Below, piece by piece: positions 21,697-32,035 of a DNA stretch of 64,000 bases. The position numbers and the translations under genes are program-made. Within the stretch, counting starts at the first letter, position 1, and each line of letters starts with the position of its first letter. The notes below the pieces were generated by a model. That model was not told the DNA's origin. It was given only the letters and a program-made list of their open reading frames with translations, and did not search any database. Source of the stretch: Pyropia yezoensis (lineage: Eukaryota; Rhodophyta; Bangiophyceae; Bangiales; Bangiaceae); assembly GCA_009829735.1 (NCBI GenBank), contig CM020618.1, forward strand, positions 17,469,346-17,533,345, in the 5' to 3' direction.

Positions 21697-24600
21697 TCAC
21701 TCCTCTTGTTCCGCGTCCGTTGCGGGTGAACTCGGCTCGTCCCGCGGGTCTTGATCAGCCCCTTCCTCCTGGTCCTCCTCCGAGTCCGATTCCAGGATCT
21801 TGCCGGCTCTGGCCACCGGAGTGCCCTCAATCCCGTTCCGTCGCGTGTAGGCGCAGACGTCCGCAATGGGTAACCGGTTTGAGGATTCCCAGGTATCATC
21901 TGCCGGGTTAAAACCGAACCAGCGTACTCGCAGGTACAAGCGCCCGTCCCTCCAGGCGTGGTCGATAAACTTGACGTACACATATTCCCGGCCTTCTTCT
22001 TGGGATAGCCAGGGTACTGCGGCCCGCTTGCGCCGGGTCAAGTCCCATTTGCTTGGCGGTGGAGCTCGGGTGACATGGTCGCTGCTCACCCGGTACGGGG
22101 AGGCATCCACGTCTAAAAGAAAGGTCCAGCCGTCCGTATTCAGGATCTCATAGGGTCCATCCGTCTTAGAGTCCAGCTTCCCCCGGGTCTTGCTATGGTT
22201 GTCCACAAAAACCCAGTCGCCACCACCCAGTTCTTTGTTCTTTTCCCGAACACCCTTGTCATAGTACCGCTTGTATCGCTCCTGGGTCTTTGAGATTGAC
22301 TCCTTGACTCTTAGGAGCAGGAGGTTCAGTTGCTCCAGGAACTCATCCTTTGCCTTGGTACCTGACTCCAGTGCAGGCTGGAGACCGTCTTGTATTCTTT
22401 CCAGGGAGAAGTTGGTCAGCCGCCTTGGGGTGACGAAGTCGAATGGAGCGACCCCCGTAGTCCGGTGAACTTGGGAGTTGTAGGCTAGCGTGAGGACAGC
22501 CAGGAGCTCGTCCCAGTCTTCTTGGTGCTCCTCCACGTAGTGCCGTAGCATGTCCACCAGGGTCCGTTTGAATCGTTCCACCTGGCCGTTCGTTTGCGGG
22601 TGGTACGTCGTGGTGAACAAGTTCTTGATACCCATCAGGTCATAGACTCCTTGGAAGAACAGGGATGCAAACTGGGGACCATTGTCGGTTAAGACGGATT
22701 CTGGAGGGCCGTAGGCAGCTATCCAGTACTCGCAGAAGGCTGACGTGACATCCAGGGCCGTAATGGGCCTCAGTGGGATCGCTCGAGTGAACTTGGAGAA
22801 CCGGTCACAAATGATGAGCAGGTATATGTTGCCGCTGGATGTTTCAGGTAGGGGCCCCAGGACGTCCATGCTTAAGCTTGCAAAGGGCTCCGCTGCCGGG
22901 AATAGGCGTATCTTAGAAGTCTTCTTCCTCTGGGACAACCGGTTCCTTGCACAAGAGACACAAGCCTCCAGGTGCTTATAGACGTCACTGGCCATAGTTT
23001 CCCAGTAGTAGTGTCGTCGCATTGAAGCATACATCCGATTGATACCCGGATGTCCGGCCTGCGGAGACGGGTTCTCCAGGCGTAGGATGTCAGCTCGTAG
23101 ACTCCGGGGTACCTAGACTTGAGTTGCCCCATTGAAGGGTGACACCCTTACCAGGAGTCCATCTGTAGACTCGGAGAAACGACTGTTCCGGTTCAGGTCC
23201 ATTTGGTGGCGAAGCTCCAAGCATTGAGGATCCGTCAGTTGTGCCTCCAGCATCTGGTGAATGGTTACCGGTTGATGAGCTTCAGGTGTCTCGTACAGGG
23301 GAGCATGCCAACCGCGTCCGACATTCGGGAGGATGAAACAAGGTATTTCCTCCGGGATAGGACCGGTGTCGGCTGCAGGAGTCTCCAGCCCGGACATGGT
23401 GTCAGCGCAGTGGTGCTCCCTCCCTGCTCTGGTGCACATCTTGTACTTAAATTCCGAAACGCGTAAGCGCCACCGGGCGACCCTTCCTTGGCTGCTGTCC
23501 ATGCACAGCAGCCATTTTAGGCTGGCGTGGTCCGTCCGTATGAGGAACTCTTGTCCTTCAAGATATGGACGTAACAGGAAGCAAGCCCAGACGACCGCCA
23601 AGCACTCGCGCTCCGTCGTGGAATAATTCTTCTCGGCTGAAGTCAGAACGCGGCTGTAGTAGCCTACCGGGAGGAAGTGCCCATCAGGTTGCTGCTGGAG
23701 TAGAGAACACCCCACCTGGACGCCACAGGCATCAGTCTCCAGGACAAACTGGCCCTACCGCTTGGGTAGCGCCAGTACTGGAGTGGTGGTCAGGCGCTTC
23801 TTGAGCTCTTCGAAGGCCGCGGTCTGCTTCTCGTCGAACACCGGGAGTTGTGCGGGAAGCTTCTTGCTGGTGAGCTTGGTCAATGGCCGGGCAATCAGAG
23901 CATAGTCCCGCACGAGCCGGCGGTAGACGTTGCACATACCCAGGAAGCTCTTGAGTTCCGCCTGGGTCTTAGGTTGCCGTGCATGATGGAGGGCCTTGAT
24001 GTTCTTCTCATTGACTCGGAGCTCCCCCGGACTCAGCACGTGCCCCAGGTACTCCACCTCATTCTCAAACAGGTGGCACTTCTCGGCCTTCAGGGTAACT
24101 CCAGCCTTGGACAGGAGAGCCAAGACCTCTCGAAGGTGCTCCAGGTGTTCCACCGGGGTCTTGGAGAAAACGATAATATCGTCCAGGTAGACCAAACATG
24201 TTCTCCACCTTAGCCCCGACAGGATTGTAGTGGTTTTACGTACCTTAGGCGCGTAGCACCCAGAACACACAGAGAAACAACCCACCAAGAACGCGGGGAG
24301 ACAGGAGAGATACCGAACCGCCGACCGCCTGGCTGGTTCACGCGGGGGTCCGCGACCAGGACGACAGTGTTCAAGCACACGCAAGTCAGTTTTTTTTCGA
24401 AGGGGGAAGCAACGCGCACCCCGACGCACACTCCTACCCACTTTCACCCGCACCCAGCAACCCTCCACACCGGGCCACGTGCGGGCACATCAAAACCCTC
24501 CAACATGTCCGGAGGGCCCCCTCCCCCACGGATCATCCCTGCCAGCGGGGCAGGAACCTCCAAGATACGGGGAAGAGGAGCCCCGCCGGACATCAGTGCC

Positions 24601-26508
24601 AACACTCAAGATCTCCCCAATCTCACAATCACGCAAAATACACAATCAAAATCCAAACCCCAAATGCATCCCATCCCGGAATATTGACCAATGGCCAATT
24701 CCGGTCAGGGGAAATTCCCATACACTGGAAATCCCAACATGGGCTCCAGAACCAATGGCGACCCGGTCCCATCTCCATAGGAGGGGACCAATCGGAAGCC
24801 TGTAAAATCCCAAGGGGCCAAATCGGCCCCGTCCTCCTCACTAGGAAGGTGGGCACAGGGGTGCGACGCGATCTCTACGAGGTCCCCCTACGTGGAGGGC
24901 CCATAGGGTCCCTACAAGGATGATGTCGATGGCTCTCTGGAAGGTCGCCGGAGCATTGGTGAGACCAAAAGGAAGACGCTTGCGTCGGAATAGTCCCAGG
25001 TGGCACGTGAAGGTAGTCTTGTCCTTGTCCTCGTCAGCCAGAGGGATCTGCCAGTAACCGGCATTTCAATCCAGCGTTGAGAAGAGGGTGGCATCACCAA
25101 GAAAGTCGATGCAATCATCCATCCGGGGTATCGGGTATACATCCTTGACTGTCATCTCGTTCAGGCGCCTGTAGTCCATGCAGAAACGGAAATGACCGCC
25201 AGGTTTCGGGACGACTACCACCGGGAAGGCCCACTCGCCATCAGACGGCTCGATAACATCCATCTTGAGCATCTTGTTAACCTGCTTCTCAATCTCACCC
25301 CGGCGATGAGGTCCAGCCCGGTATGGTTGCAGGTGCACTGGCTTGGCATCTGGCTTGAGTTGAATCCGGTGTAGAGTGGCGTCCATCTTGCCCAGCTCTC
25401 CAGACCACAGGTGCCGATATTCCTGGAGGAGCTTCTCCAGTGCCTCCTTCAAGTCGGGAGGAACATTTTCTTGTTCGACCTTCGGCATTCCGGGTGGTGC
25501 TTGTTCGGGCTTCGGAGTGACGCTACTAGCCTGCTCTTGTTTTGGAGGTATGTCTGAGGCCGTCAAGTTGGATGCCAGCTCTTGTTGCAGGTTCAAGAGG
25601 TCTTCCTTGCTCATAGCACGGGCGGACCCCCGCTAAGGTTCTGCTGTACCAACTCGGGTGCCCTTGGCGAGGGTTATTGGCTTCCGGCTCACGTTGACGA
25701 TTAGCACCGAGAATGGAGTGTGTCTTTTCACCTTCTTGTGATGTCCGTGGGCCAAGTATAACCGGTGTTTCGCCAGAAATTCCTTACGTCCGTAGATCAG
25801 GCATTGACCTGCAGTCCGGGTCGTTACTTGAACCTTGGTCTCCGAGCGAGGAGGTATGAGCACCGGTTTGAAGAGAGTCAAGGTAGAGGGTGGGATGCGT
25901 TCCTTCTTGTTCTTGACTACACGAACCTTGGCGCCCAGATGCTCCAACATCGGTGACACAAACCCATGGTTGAACTGCACCTTTCCTTCTCCGGGCAGGA
26001 TACTCTTGACATGCTGCTTCTGGAAGTCCCAGCCTAGGATGAGGGGGACTGATAGAGACTTGACTACTAGAAAGGTAAAAAGCATTGGTTCATTGTTGAC
26101 ATAGATGGCGACGGGAAAACGGCCAAGCGGTCGCAGGGTTTGAACTGAAGCGTAGACATTATGGGTTCTGGTAGGCGCTCTCCAGGCATGTCGACGCCAG
26201 CCCGGAGGTAGCAGGTTCTCAGTGATGACGCTTGGTCCGGCTCCCGTGTCAACCACCGGCGTAACAGCTTGGGGGAGACTATCCCCCACACGCATACGAC
26301 CATTAATCTTGAGGTTTTCCTTACGCAGGACAAGCAAGGTCCCCTTGAACAAACAGGGTGTCCAGGCGGCTACCAGTTGAGAAGGTAACTGCCGTCCTTT
26401 CTCCCGGCACGCAAGGGGAGAAAGGGTAGAAGTACCCCGCCGTCGGAGATTCGGGAAGACACTTGGGGAGAGCGCCTGCCCTACTCGTTTCCCGGGTCCG
26501 AGGATTCC
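21697..26508 (-). pseudogene. pol: E3 pol: protease to chromodomain, with five internal stops and an insertion
   Basis: One frame (all segments in the same register) encodes protease (VVDTGAGPSV), reverse transcriptase (FCMDYRRLNEMTVKD, FSTLD-x-NAGYWQIP, LVYLDDIIVFS), RNase H (LETDAC, LLQQQPDG, RTDHASLKWL), integrase (YYWETMASD, CVSC, MDVLGPLP, LTDNGPQF, NGQVERFK), a GPY motif and a canonical chromodomain (LRVRWFGFNPADDTWE). Stops within it are TAG 25633-25635, TGA 25066-25068, TAG 23755-23757 and TAG 23113-23115, plus the gag/pol TAA at 26509-26511. There are no frameshifts. A solo LTR splits the reverse transcriptase just before the YLDD motif, but adds 696 bp in total, so the register is kept. 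The terminal stop is TGA at 21697. Confidence 0.9.
24221..24921. mobile_element. Solo LTR (691 bp) inserted in E3 reverse transcriptase
   Basis: Bases 24226-24916 begin TGTAG and end CTACA, and are flanked by direct repeats of AGGAT at 24221-24225 and 24917-24921. Removing the insert and one repeat restores a Gypsy reverse transcriptase sequence (an AIDIIL-like segment joined to SGLRWRTCLVYLDD). No coding region is inside. The size and ends fit a solo LTR left by recombination of a third family. A small non-autonomous LTR element is the alternative. Confidence 0.85.
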
Positions 26509-27609
26509 TTAGAGGTTTCGGTCTCCAGCAAAGTCCGTAGGAGCTTCCCTTGCCAGAGCCTCCGTGATGCTCTGCAAGGTTGCCACCCGGATTGCTTGAA
26601 CCTGTGCCTTGTCCATATTGGAGGGTGCTCGCCGGTCGGCCCAGTTGACCGCCTTTGCAAACACCAGTCCTTGACGCTTGAGTTTCTCCTGGAGGTCCTT
26701 GGGAATGGTCGGGCACTGGTAGGACATGTGGTCCTCCTTCTGGCACAGCCAGCAAGACTGGAACCGCTGGTTCTTGACCTGCTTGGGGGCGACTAGGGAA
26801 GGTTGCTCCTTAGAGACGAAGCCGCCCCACTTGTCCCCTGACCCCACGGGTGAGGCCTCGCCAACTGCGAGTACCGGTACAGGGCTATCACCTCCCTTAT
26901 ACTTGTCGGGTCCGGGACGAACTCGCGACAACGGCTTGGGAGTTGATACCATGGGAGCCTGGAGTGCCTTGGCTTGCCGGTACTTGCCCTGGGTGTAGGC
27001 CATCAACTGCTGGAAGGTATGTTCTTGATGTTCCTGGTTCTAGTTCTCCGCGTCCACTTGAAGATATTCAGGAAGCCCTTCCGAGAAGATCATCTTGAGC
27101 CTGTCCTCAGGGTAAACGTTGCCACAAGCCTCGCTCATCTCCCGGGCACGGCGGGCGAAGGCCTCTGGAGTCTCTTGTCGCTCCATGGTGGCTCGGTTCA
27201 ACCTGCCGATTGCCTTGCGCAGGGAGTCCGCGTCAGCGTAGTTGGTCAGGAGCCAGTTGACCGCCTCCGGATAGCTCCCAACAGTACGCCCGACAATGTG
27301 TCCGGCAGAGTCTGGTAGAACCTGTGCGAACCGCTGTTCCGCTTCTCCGGTAATGAAGTTAACCAGGAGGTAGAGAGCCTTGCCCTCGGACACATCGTTG
27401 TCGTTGCATGCCTTGACGAACCGGCGCAGGAAGGCAAAGATAAGCGCCGGTCTCTTCCCGGAAAACTTAGGATGTCCCCCGAAGCTCGGCTGCATTCGCC
27501 GGTTCAGGGATGCCATCTTCTGGGCCATCTTCCGGGTGTAACCTTGGTCTTGGTTCTCCAGCCGGTAGTTACCCCAATACGTGACCTTGTTCAGGGTGGC
27601 ATCTCCCAC
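26509..27609 (-). pseudogene. gag: E3 Gag core with CCHC knuckle and one TAG
   Basis: The capsid part has FSGKRPALIFAFLRRFVKACND, alignable with the E1 TPPLRVFEILRRFTKACDD block. A TAG at 27040-27042 falls between the capsid and the nucleocapsid part. The zinc knuckle CWLCQKEDHMSYQC follows at about 26758-26717. The frame ends with TAA at 26509-26511, about 65 codons after the knuckle, where Gag also ends in E1. Pol follows in the same frame, so any Gag-Pol fusion here would need stop-codon readthrough rather than frameshifting. Confidence 0.85.
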
Positions 27610-27681
27610 TTGGTGGGCAGGGATGTCAAACTCGACTAGCCTGCGCCGGGTGGGACCAGGAGATGCGTCCCAGTCATATAC

Positions 27682-28239
27682 CTATTCAGAGCTGGAGGAA
27701 CCGGTCTCGCTGGTGCTAGAGCGACGACGACGACGCCGACGCCTCCGGCTGCTCCGGTTACCGGTCTTGGAGCTCCCCGTCCCATAAGACGCAAGGGGAG
27801 GAAAAGCTTGGCCGGTCCCAGGAGTCGAGGTCTCAGGATGACCCGTAGAACCAGTTACAGCGGTGCCTCTGGCACTACTAGTGCCCACAGGGAGAGGTGT
27901 ATACACCCAGCTGCCATGTGTGGGTCCAGGAGTAAACACACCAGGGGCTATCCCTGGAGGTTGAGGAGTAGAACTGACAGGAGGGAGACTTCTGCTGCGA
28001 GCGGACTCAAACGCCGTTGACCCCGGGGTGACTCCCACAGGAGGAACAGCCGGAGGGACGGGAGCAGGAGGTACTTGGCCGCCTGTAGACTCCAGTCCGC
28101 TACCGGATGTCACACCCAGGTCTGCTTCACCCTTCGGGAGAACGCCGGGTTGGGCACCGTCCCCCGCGGTGACCAGGGATGCGTCAAGGGACGCGGGGTC
28201 TACCCCTTCGGGCACCGTCGTGCCAGGTAGGGTAGCCAT
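27682..28239 (-). CDS. E3 Gag N-terminal low-complexity region
   Basis: This 185-codon frame starts at ATG 28239, about 190 bp inside the 5' LTR. It is Pro/Gly/Ser/Thr-rich and ends in an Arg run followed by SSTSETGSSSSE and TAG at 27682-27684. The same register then continues into the capsid part, so the stop occupies the same position as the TAA that separates the two Gag parts in E1. It may be a separate small protein or the matrix-like start of Gag. Confidence 0.65.
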   Translation of the reverse strand: MATLPGTTVPEGVDPASLDASLVTAGDGAQPGVLPKGEADLGVTSGSGLESTGGQVPPAPVPPAVPPVGVTPGSTAFESARSRSLPPVSSTPQPPGIAPGVFTPGPTHGSWVYTPLPVGTSSARGTAVTGSTGHPETSTPGTGQAFPPLASYGTGSSKTGNRSSRRRRRRRRRSSTSETGSSSSE

Positions 28240-28426
28240 GTTGGTCTCCTGACAGCCACAGTCCAGTTACCTGCGTGTCCAAAGATCGCAAGACCACAAG
28301 AGAGGGGTTGGAGAGCCAGGAATGGGGTTCCCGTGAACGGGTGCAAATAATTCCCAAACCACAGAAAAAGACAGAACAGGAACAACCCAACCGCTGCTCC
28401 CAAATGTCTCTCCTCAAACACTCCAA

Positions 28427-28444
28427 TCCCCTGCTGCTCCACCA
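28427..28444 (-). other. E3 primer binding site
   Basis: The minus strand reads TGGTGGAGCAGCAGGGGA four bases inside the LTR. It is identical to the E1 and E2 sites although the LTRs are unrelated. Confidence 0.75.
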
Positions 28445-28448
28445 AATA

Positions 28449-29026
28449 TGTGGTATAAAACTCGATCCTCTCAGACACGTGTCAATATCCCTCGGGGGAA
28501 AGGGACAGGTAACACAGAAAGGGGAACTACGAAAGTGGTATGCCTGTTGCCTCACGTGCCTGCTCGCAGAGCAAACATGTACGCACGGTAGTGCACACGG
28601 GGAAGAGGAAAGCAAACGCGCAGTTGTCTTTTTCCTGAGGGCGCGGGCCAAGGGCGCCTCGCTGTCCCTCTTAACATGCATCTGGGGGAGCCTCGGCACG
28701 TTGGCCAGGTAGCCCCCCCCCCCCCCATACCCCCGAGTGGCCCCGACCCGAGTCTAACCTCGTCAGGTCGGGGGCCACTATCACTACTAATTCTATTCCC
28801 ACTCACTAATCTCACACTCAAATTCTCTCAAATCAAGTCCCTCACAAGTATGCAAAAACCCATCAGAAATCCCTCTCTCACGTGTGGATCGCGTAGTCCA
28901 CCGCATCCTAGTGCCGGGCACGGGCCACGGCCGCCAACCATCACCACACGGCGGGCGTGTTCTGGCACCTGGTGCCCTCTGGTTGCAGTCCCGGGTCGGC
29001 GCCAAGTCGGGGCCAGGGGTGCTACA
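28449..29026 (-). repeat. E3 5' LTR (578 bp)
   Basis: This is the partner of 18673-19250, with about nine mismatches and no length difference despite a 14-base C run. It is followed by the right-hand ACCAC duplication at 29027-29031. Confidence 0.95.
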
Positions 29027-29031
29027 ACCAC

Positions 29032-29562
29032 CAGGTCCGGCAAAGTCTTCCGCAACACATTGGTCGCCTCCCGACGGACAGTTTCCGCGAGGAGTGGATT
29101 ATCGACTCCAGTTGAGTCTCGGTCCGCCTCCGGGAGTCCATCTGAGGGGTAACCACGATCCTTAGGGGTCTCAACCGGGGGCATGGGCGCGAGCCCATCG
29201 CCGACCAACGGAGGTCCGCCGCCCTCCAAAAGCCTAGTTGGCGACGGCTCCAAGCCAAAGTTGGCTCCAACCCGAGTGGATCCCGCGGGGACAGTCCTCT
29301 CGCCCAGGGATGTTCCCGTTGAGTGTACCACACGGTGGCCGGACTTCGGCCCACCAACATCAGAAGTGTCACCCGAATGAACTCCCGACTGAGTTGGGGT
29401 GGCCTGATGCCCGCCCGTACTCCCAGTCCTGCTGGCTTGAGGGACCTCTAGTCCCTCTGCGACCCCAGGTACACTTACCTGTGTCTCACCAGTATTCGAA
29501 GGCACTGAAGTACGTGCGTCACCCGTGTACTCCCCGGACGACGGGGGGTCCGAACCGGCCAT
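29032..29562 (-). pseudogene. 5' part of E2 Gag N-terminal region, cut off by E3
   Basis: It starts at ATG 29562 with MAGSDPPSSGEYTGDART and runs in one frame to TLPDLVV, where E3 interrupts it. The continuation (VTMTNTILNQIVASLPDG) is on the far side of E3 at about 18667 and leftward. It lacks the extra G that breaks the E1 copy, so it shows the ancestral frame. Confidence 0.85.
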
Positions 29563-29661
29563 GTTGGCTAACGATCCGTATGAAACGGTCCAAGTCCACC
29601 GTTCCTCTGAGACAGAGGGCCCCCTACACCCGGGTGCACCCGGAGGTAAAGGTTACCTCTG

Positions 29662-29679
29662 TCCCCTGCTGCTCCACCA
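29662..29679 (-). other. E2 primer binding site
   Basis: The minus strand reads TGGTGGAGCAGCAGGGGA two bases inside the 5' LTR, as in E1. Confidence 0.75.
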
Positions 29680-29681
29680 AA

Positions 29682-30149
29682 TGTGGCAAAAACCACTCGC
29701 ACACGCGACACCCAAGTTGGGGCGGTGCGCAAGGGCTGCCTCCCGTGTCGGGGGAGCCGGAAGAAGTGCAAGTCGCACACACTCTGTCCCTGTTGAGGGG
29801 CAATCCCCCCACTAACAAACAAGAAGATGGTGTGTGGGCCAACAGTTTCTTGGTCGGGACGGGGAAGCAAGGCCAAGCCCCGCTGTCCCTCCCCTTATCC
29901 CCCCAGGGTCCACTCAGAATCTCGGCACTCAGAATCTCCCACTCCAGCACGTGCCCACCGGGCCACACGAAAATTCAAGACGATAAATGCAGAAAACCCT
30001 CAAATTCAATTGGATTTACTACTAAGCTAACTATCCCAAACTTAGGGAATATGGACCCAAATGCAGGGGGAGGAACGGGTCAGGCTAGTGGCCTGCCGCC
30101 CCGTGCATGGCACGTGATGCCCCCCTACCTGGAGGTCATTACTGCCACA
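29682..30149 (-). repeat. E2 5' LTR (468 bp)
   Basis: It begins TGTGGCA and ends TGCCACA. It differs from the E2 3' LTR at about 27 positions. It marks the boundary between the retrotransposon block and the host region. Confidence 0.94.
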
Positions 30150-30493
30150 CCTGGCCTCGGACCGATGCTGTGAGCCCCTGACAGCAGTCCTCTGCAAGAC
30201 TGGGCCGGTCTGTGCAGACGGGAGATTTTTCGGCTGGTCTCACATCAAGGCATCACACGGATGCGACACGGATTTGCGGTGTGGGATGTGGTTCGGCCAA
30301 GGCCGTGGGCACCGCCGGAGAATTCTTGTGGCCCAGATTGCGTGCGCACTTGGCAACTGTTCTGGGAGATCCTGCTGTGAACCCCCTTACGGAACTGATC
30401 ATTCTTTGGAAATCGGCCATATGTACTTGATGCCGCGAACGGGCAGCCCAGCGCCTGGACTCTGTCCCCGCCCCTATCCGATACAACCTCCTG

Positions 30494-30697
30494 GTATCGT
30501 GGCGTCAGCCCGCGTCTGCTGGCCGGCAGGGTGAGGTCGCCGCCAATGCTCGCGTACGGCTGCCCCCCCCAGGCACCCCTCACCAGCCCCTCCTCGTATC
30601 GTGGGGTCAGCCCGCATCTGCTGGCCAGCAGGGTGAGGTCGCCGCCAATGCTCGCGTACTGCTGCCCCCCCCAGGCCCCCCTCACCAGCTCCGCCCC
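30494..30697. repeat. Tandem repeat, two copies of about 102 bp
   Basis: Copies start at 30494 and 30596 with GTATCGTGG, followed by a nearly identical sequence that ends in CAGGC-CCCTCACCAGC. They differ at a handful of bases. Confidence 0.85.
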
Positions 30698-31544
30698 AAC
30701 TTCTCCTTCCGTCATCTGCTCCGCCCCCGTCGCCCTCTTTCCGCGTGGCTACGGTCTTCCAGGACCTTAAGGCCCGCCTGGCTACGGCGGGACCGGTGAT
30801 CAGCATACAGATCATTCATTTATTAAACTGTTCCGGCGCGGCAGCGCCCATCCAGGCCGCCTGGCTACGGTCTTTCTGGAGGTCCTTTTAGGCCCGCCTG
30901 GCTACAGTCTTCCACGACCAGCGTTCTTGGCGCCGCGCGGAGCGTTCATCCAGAAACAACAGAGGCGAGTGTGCAGCTACCTTGTGGGGTAAGGGGGAGG
31001 TGCATGTGCAGGCCACGGAAGCTGGAAGCGCGTGCTGCAGCGCGGGGGTGACTTGTGGGGTACTGTGGAGACTGGAATTGGCCCACAAAAATAAACCAGG
31101 TCTAAAGAGCGCCGGGGGGGGGGGTGGAGGCGGCGGGGACGGCGGTGGCGAGGCCGCCTAGTTGGAGCACACCTGACAACCACCTTGAAGAACCGGGGTT
31201 CAATCACAGACACATCTCTTTTTGCAAACACCCTCAATAGACACCTCTTGAGCACACATCCCATTGGCTTATGTACCTTCGCGAATCCGCACACTACCTT
31301 CGCGAGCTCTTGCGAAGGAAGTCGGAGATCCGCGATGCTGTGGTTTCCGCATCTCCTGGCCGCCATCACGGGTCGGGGACGGCAAGAAGATCAAGCGCGC
31401 GAGATAGCTGCCATCTACTCTGTCGGACCACGCAACGTCGCCATCCTGACTGTGGCAATTCCTCTCTCGACCAATCGCGTGCAACCGCCCCTGACCCTAT
31501 CCTTGCGCCCCCATCCTACTGTAACCCCACCCCAGCACTACATA

Positions 31545-31784
31545 CAGTCTGTATTGGGTATTGTCTGACTGGATATTGTCAAGTCCGTGACAATGCCCAG
31601 TCATGATCGATCGGCTATCATGGTCTTAGACATGGATCTACACTGCGAGAATCGCCGATCGTTGCTAGGAGTAGTAGAGGCCGCGGCAAGTCATTCAGTT
31701 CTGTCAGCCGTGCCACAGCCCGGGACAATGCCCAATACTGCACAGACTGTACAGAAAGGATGTCACTGCAATGGAGAAAGACTG
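31545..31784. mobile_element. Possible Tc1/mariner-type MITE
   Basis: It starts CAGTCTGTATTGGG after TA and ends CAATGGAGAAAGACTG before TA. Only the outermost bases are inverted complements, so support is moderate. A satellite of CAGTACAGTGTGTACAG motifs (31785-31837) separates it from the next element. Confidence 0.35.
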
Positions 31785-31837
31785 TACAGACTGTACAGAC
31801 TATACAGTACAGTACAGTGTGTACAGTGTGTACAGTA

Positions 31838-32035
31838 CAGACTTTCTCCATTGCTGTGACATTCTTTCTTGGGCACAGTGTCTAGTAACCAATGCAGGTC
31901 GACCGACCTCTGCGGTTCGATCATCGCATGCGTCAGCATTCCGATCGTTGTCAGCGACCAATCAGAGGGCGGAATCAAGTTACAATCCTTGTGCTTACAA
32001 TCCCACAAAGGGTGCCCAATAATAGAGAAGGACTG
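31838..32035. mobile_element. Tc1/mariner-type MITE, 198 bp, TA-flanked
   Basis: The left end TA-CAGACTTTCTCCATTG and the right end CAATAATAGAGAAGGACTG-TA are inverted complements with a few mismatches. TA flanks and CAG/CTG ends are typical of the IS630/Tc1/mariner group. No transposase is encoded. Confidence 0.5.

Larger units (their letters stand above)
18673..29026 (-). mobile_element. Ty3/Gypsy retrotransposon E3, nested inside E2 gag
   Basis: This complete 10,354-bp element has two 578-bp LTRs that differ at about nine positions (about 98.4% identity), and an ACCAC duplication. Gag-pol is on the minus strand, with an antisense ORF between pol and the 3' LTR. It belongs to a different family from E1/E2, with unrelated LTR sequence and divergent proteins, but it shares the primer binding site and the antisense-gene layout. 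Gag-pol lies in a single frame with seven in-frame stops and one 691-bp solo-LTR insertion. Confidence 0.96.
10418..30149 (-). mobile_element. Ty3/Gypsy retrotransposon E2, interrupted by nested E3
   Basis: This is a second copy of the E1 family. LTRs are at 10418-10886 and 29682-30149. Removing E3 and one 5-bp duplication leaves about 9.37 kb, the size predicted for E1. Its two LTRs differ at roughly 27 positions over ~469 bp (about 94% identity), much more than the LTRs of the nested E3, as expected for an older host element. The 5-bp flanks (ACTAG left, CCTGG right) do not match, so either the duplication has decayed or the ends have recombined. Gag-pol and the antisense ORF carry several stops and frameshifts, and the copy looks dead. 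Confidence 0.95.

Noticed and set aside
1..30149. Genome-wide reassignment of TAG to an amino acid
   Set aside because: The YIPF gene appears to end in TAG and both antisense ORFs end in TAG, so the standard code is assumed. The TAG bias is kept only as an observation on the elements.
10413..30154. Target-site duplication for E2
   Set aside because: The 5-bp flanks ACTAG and CCTGG do not match, so I did not annotate a duplication.
30494..30915. CRISPR-like array
   Set aside because: The repeats are two long tandem copies plus degenerate short motifs without regular spacers, in clearly eukaryotic DNA.
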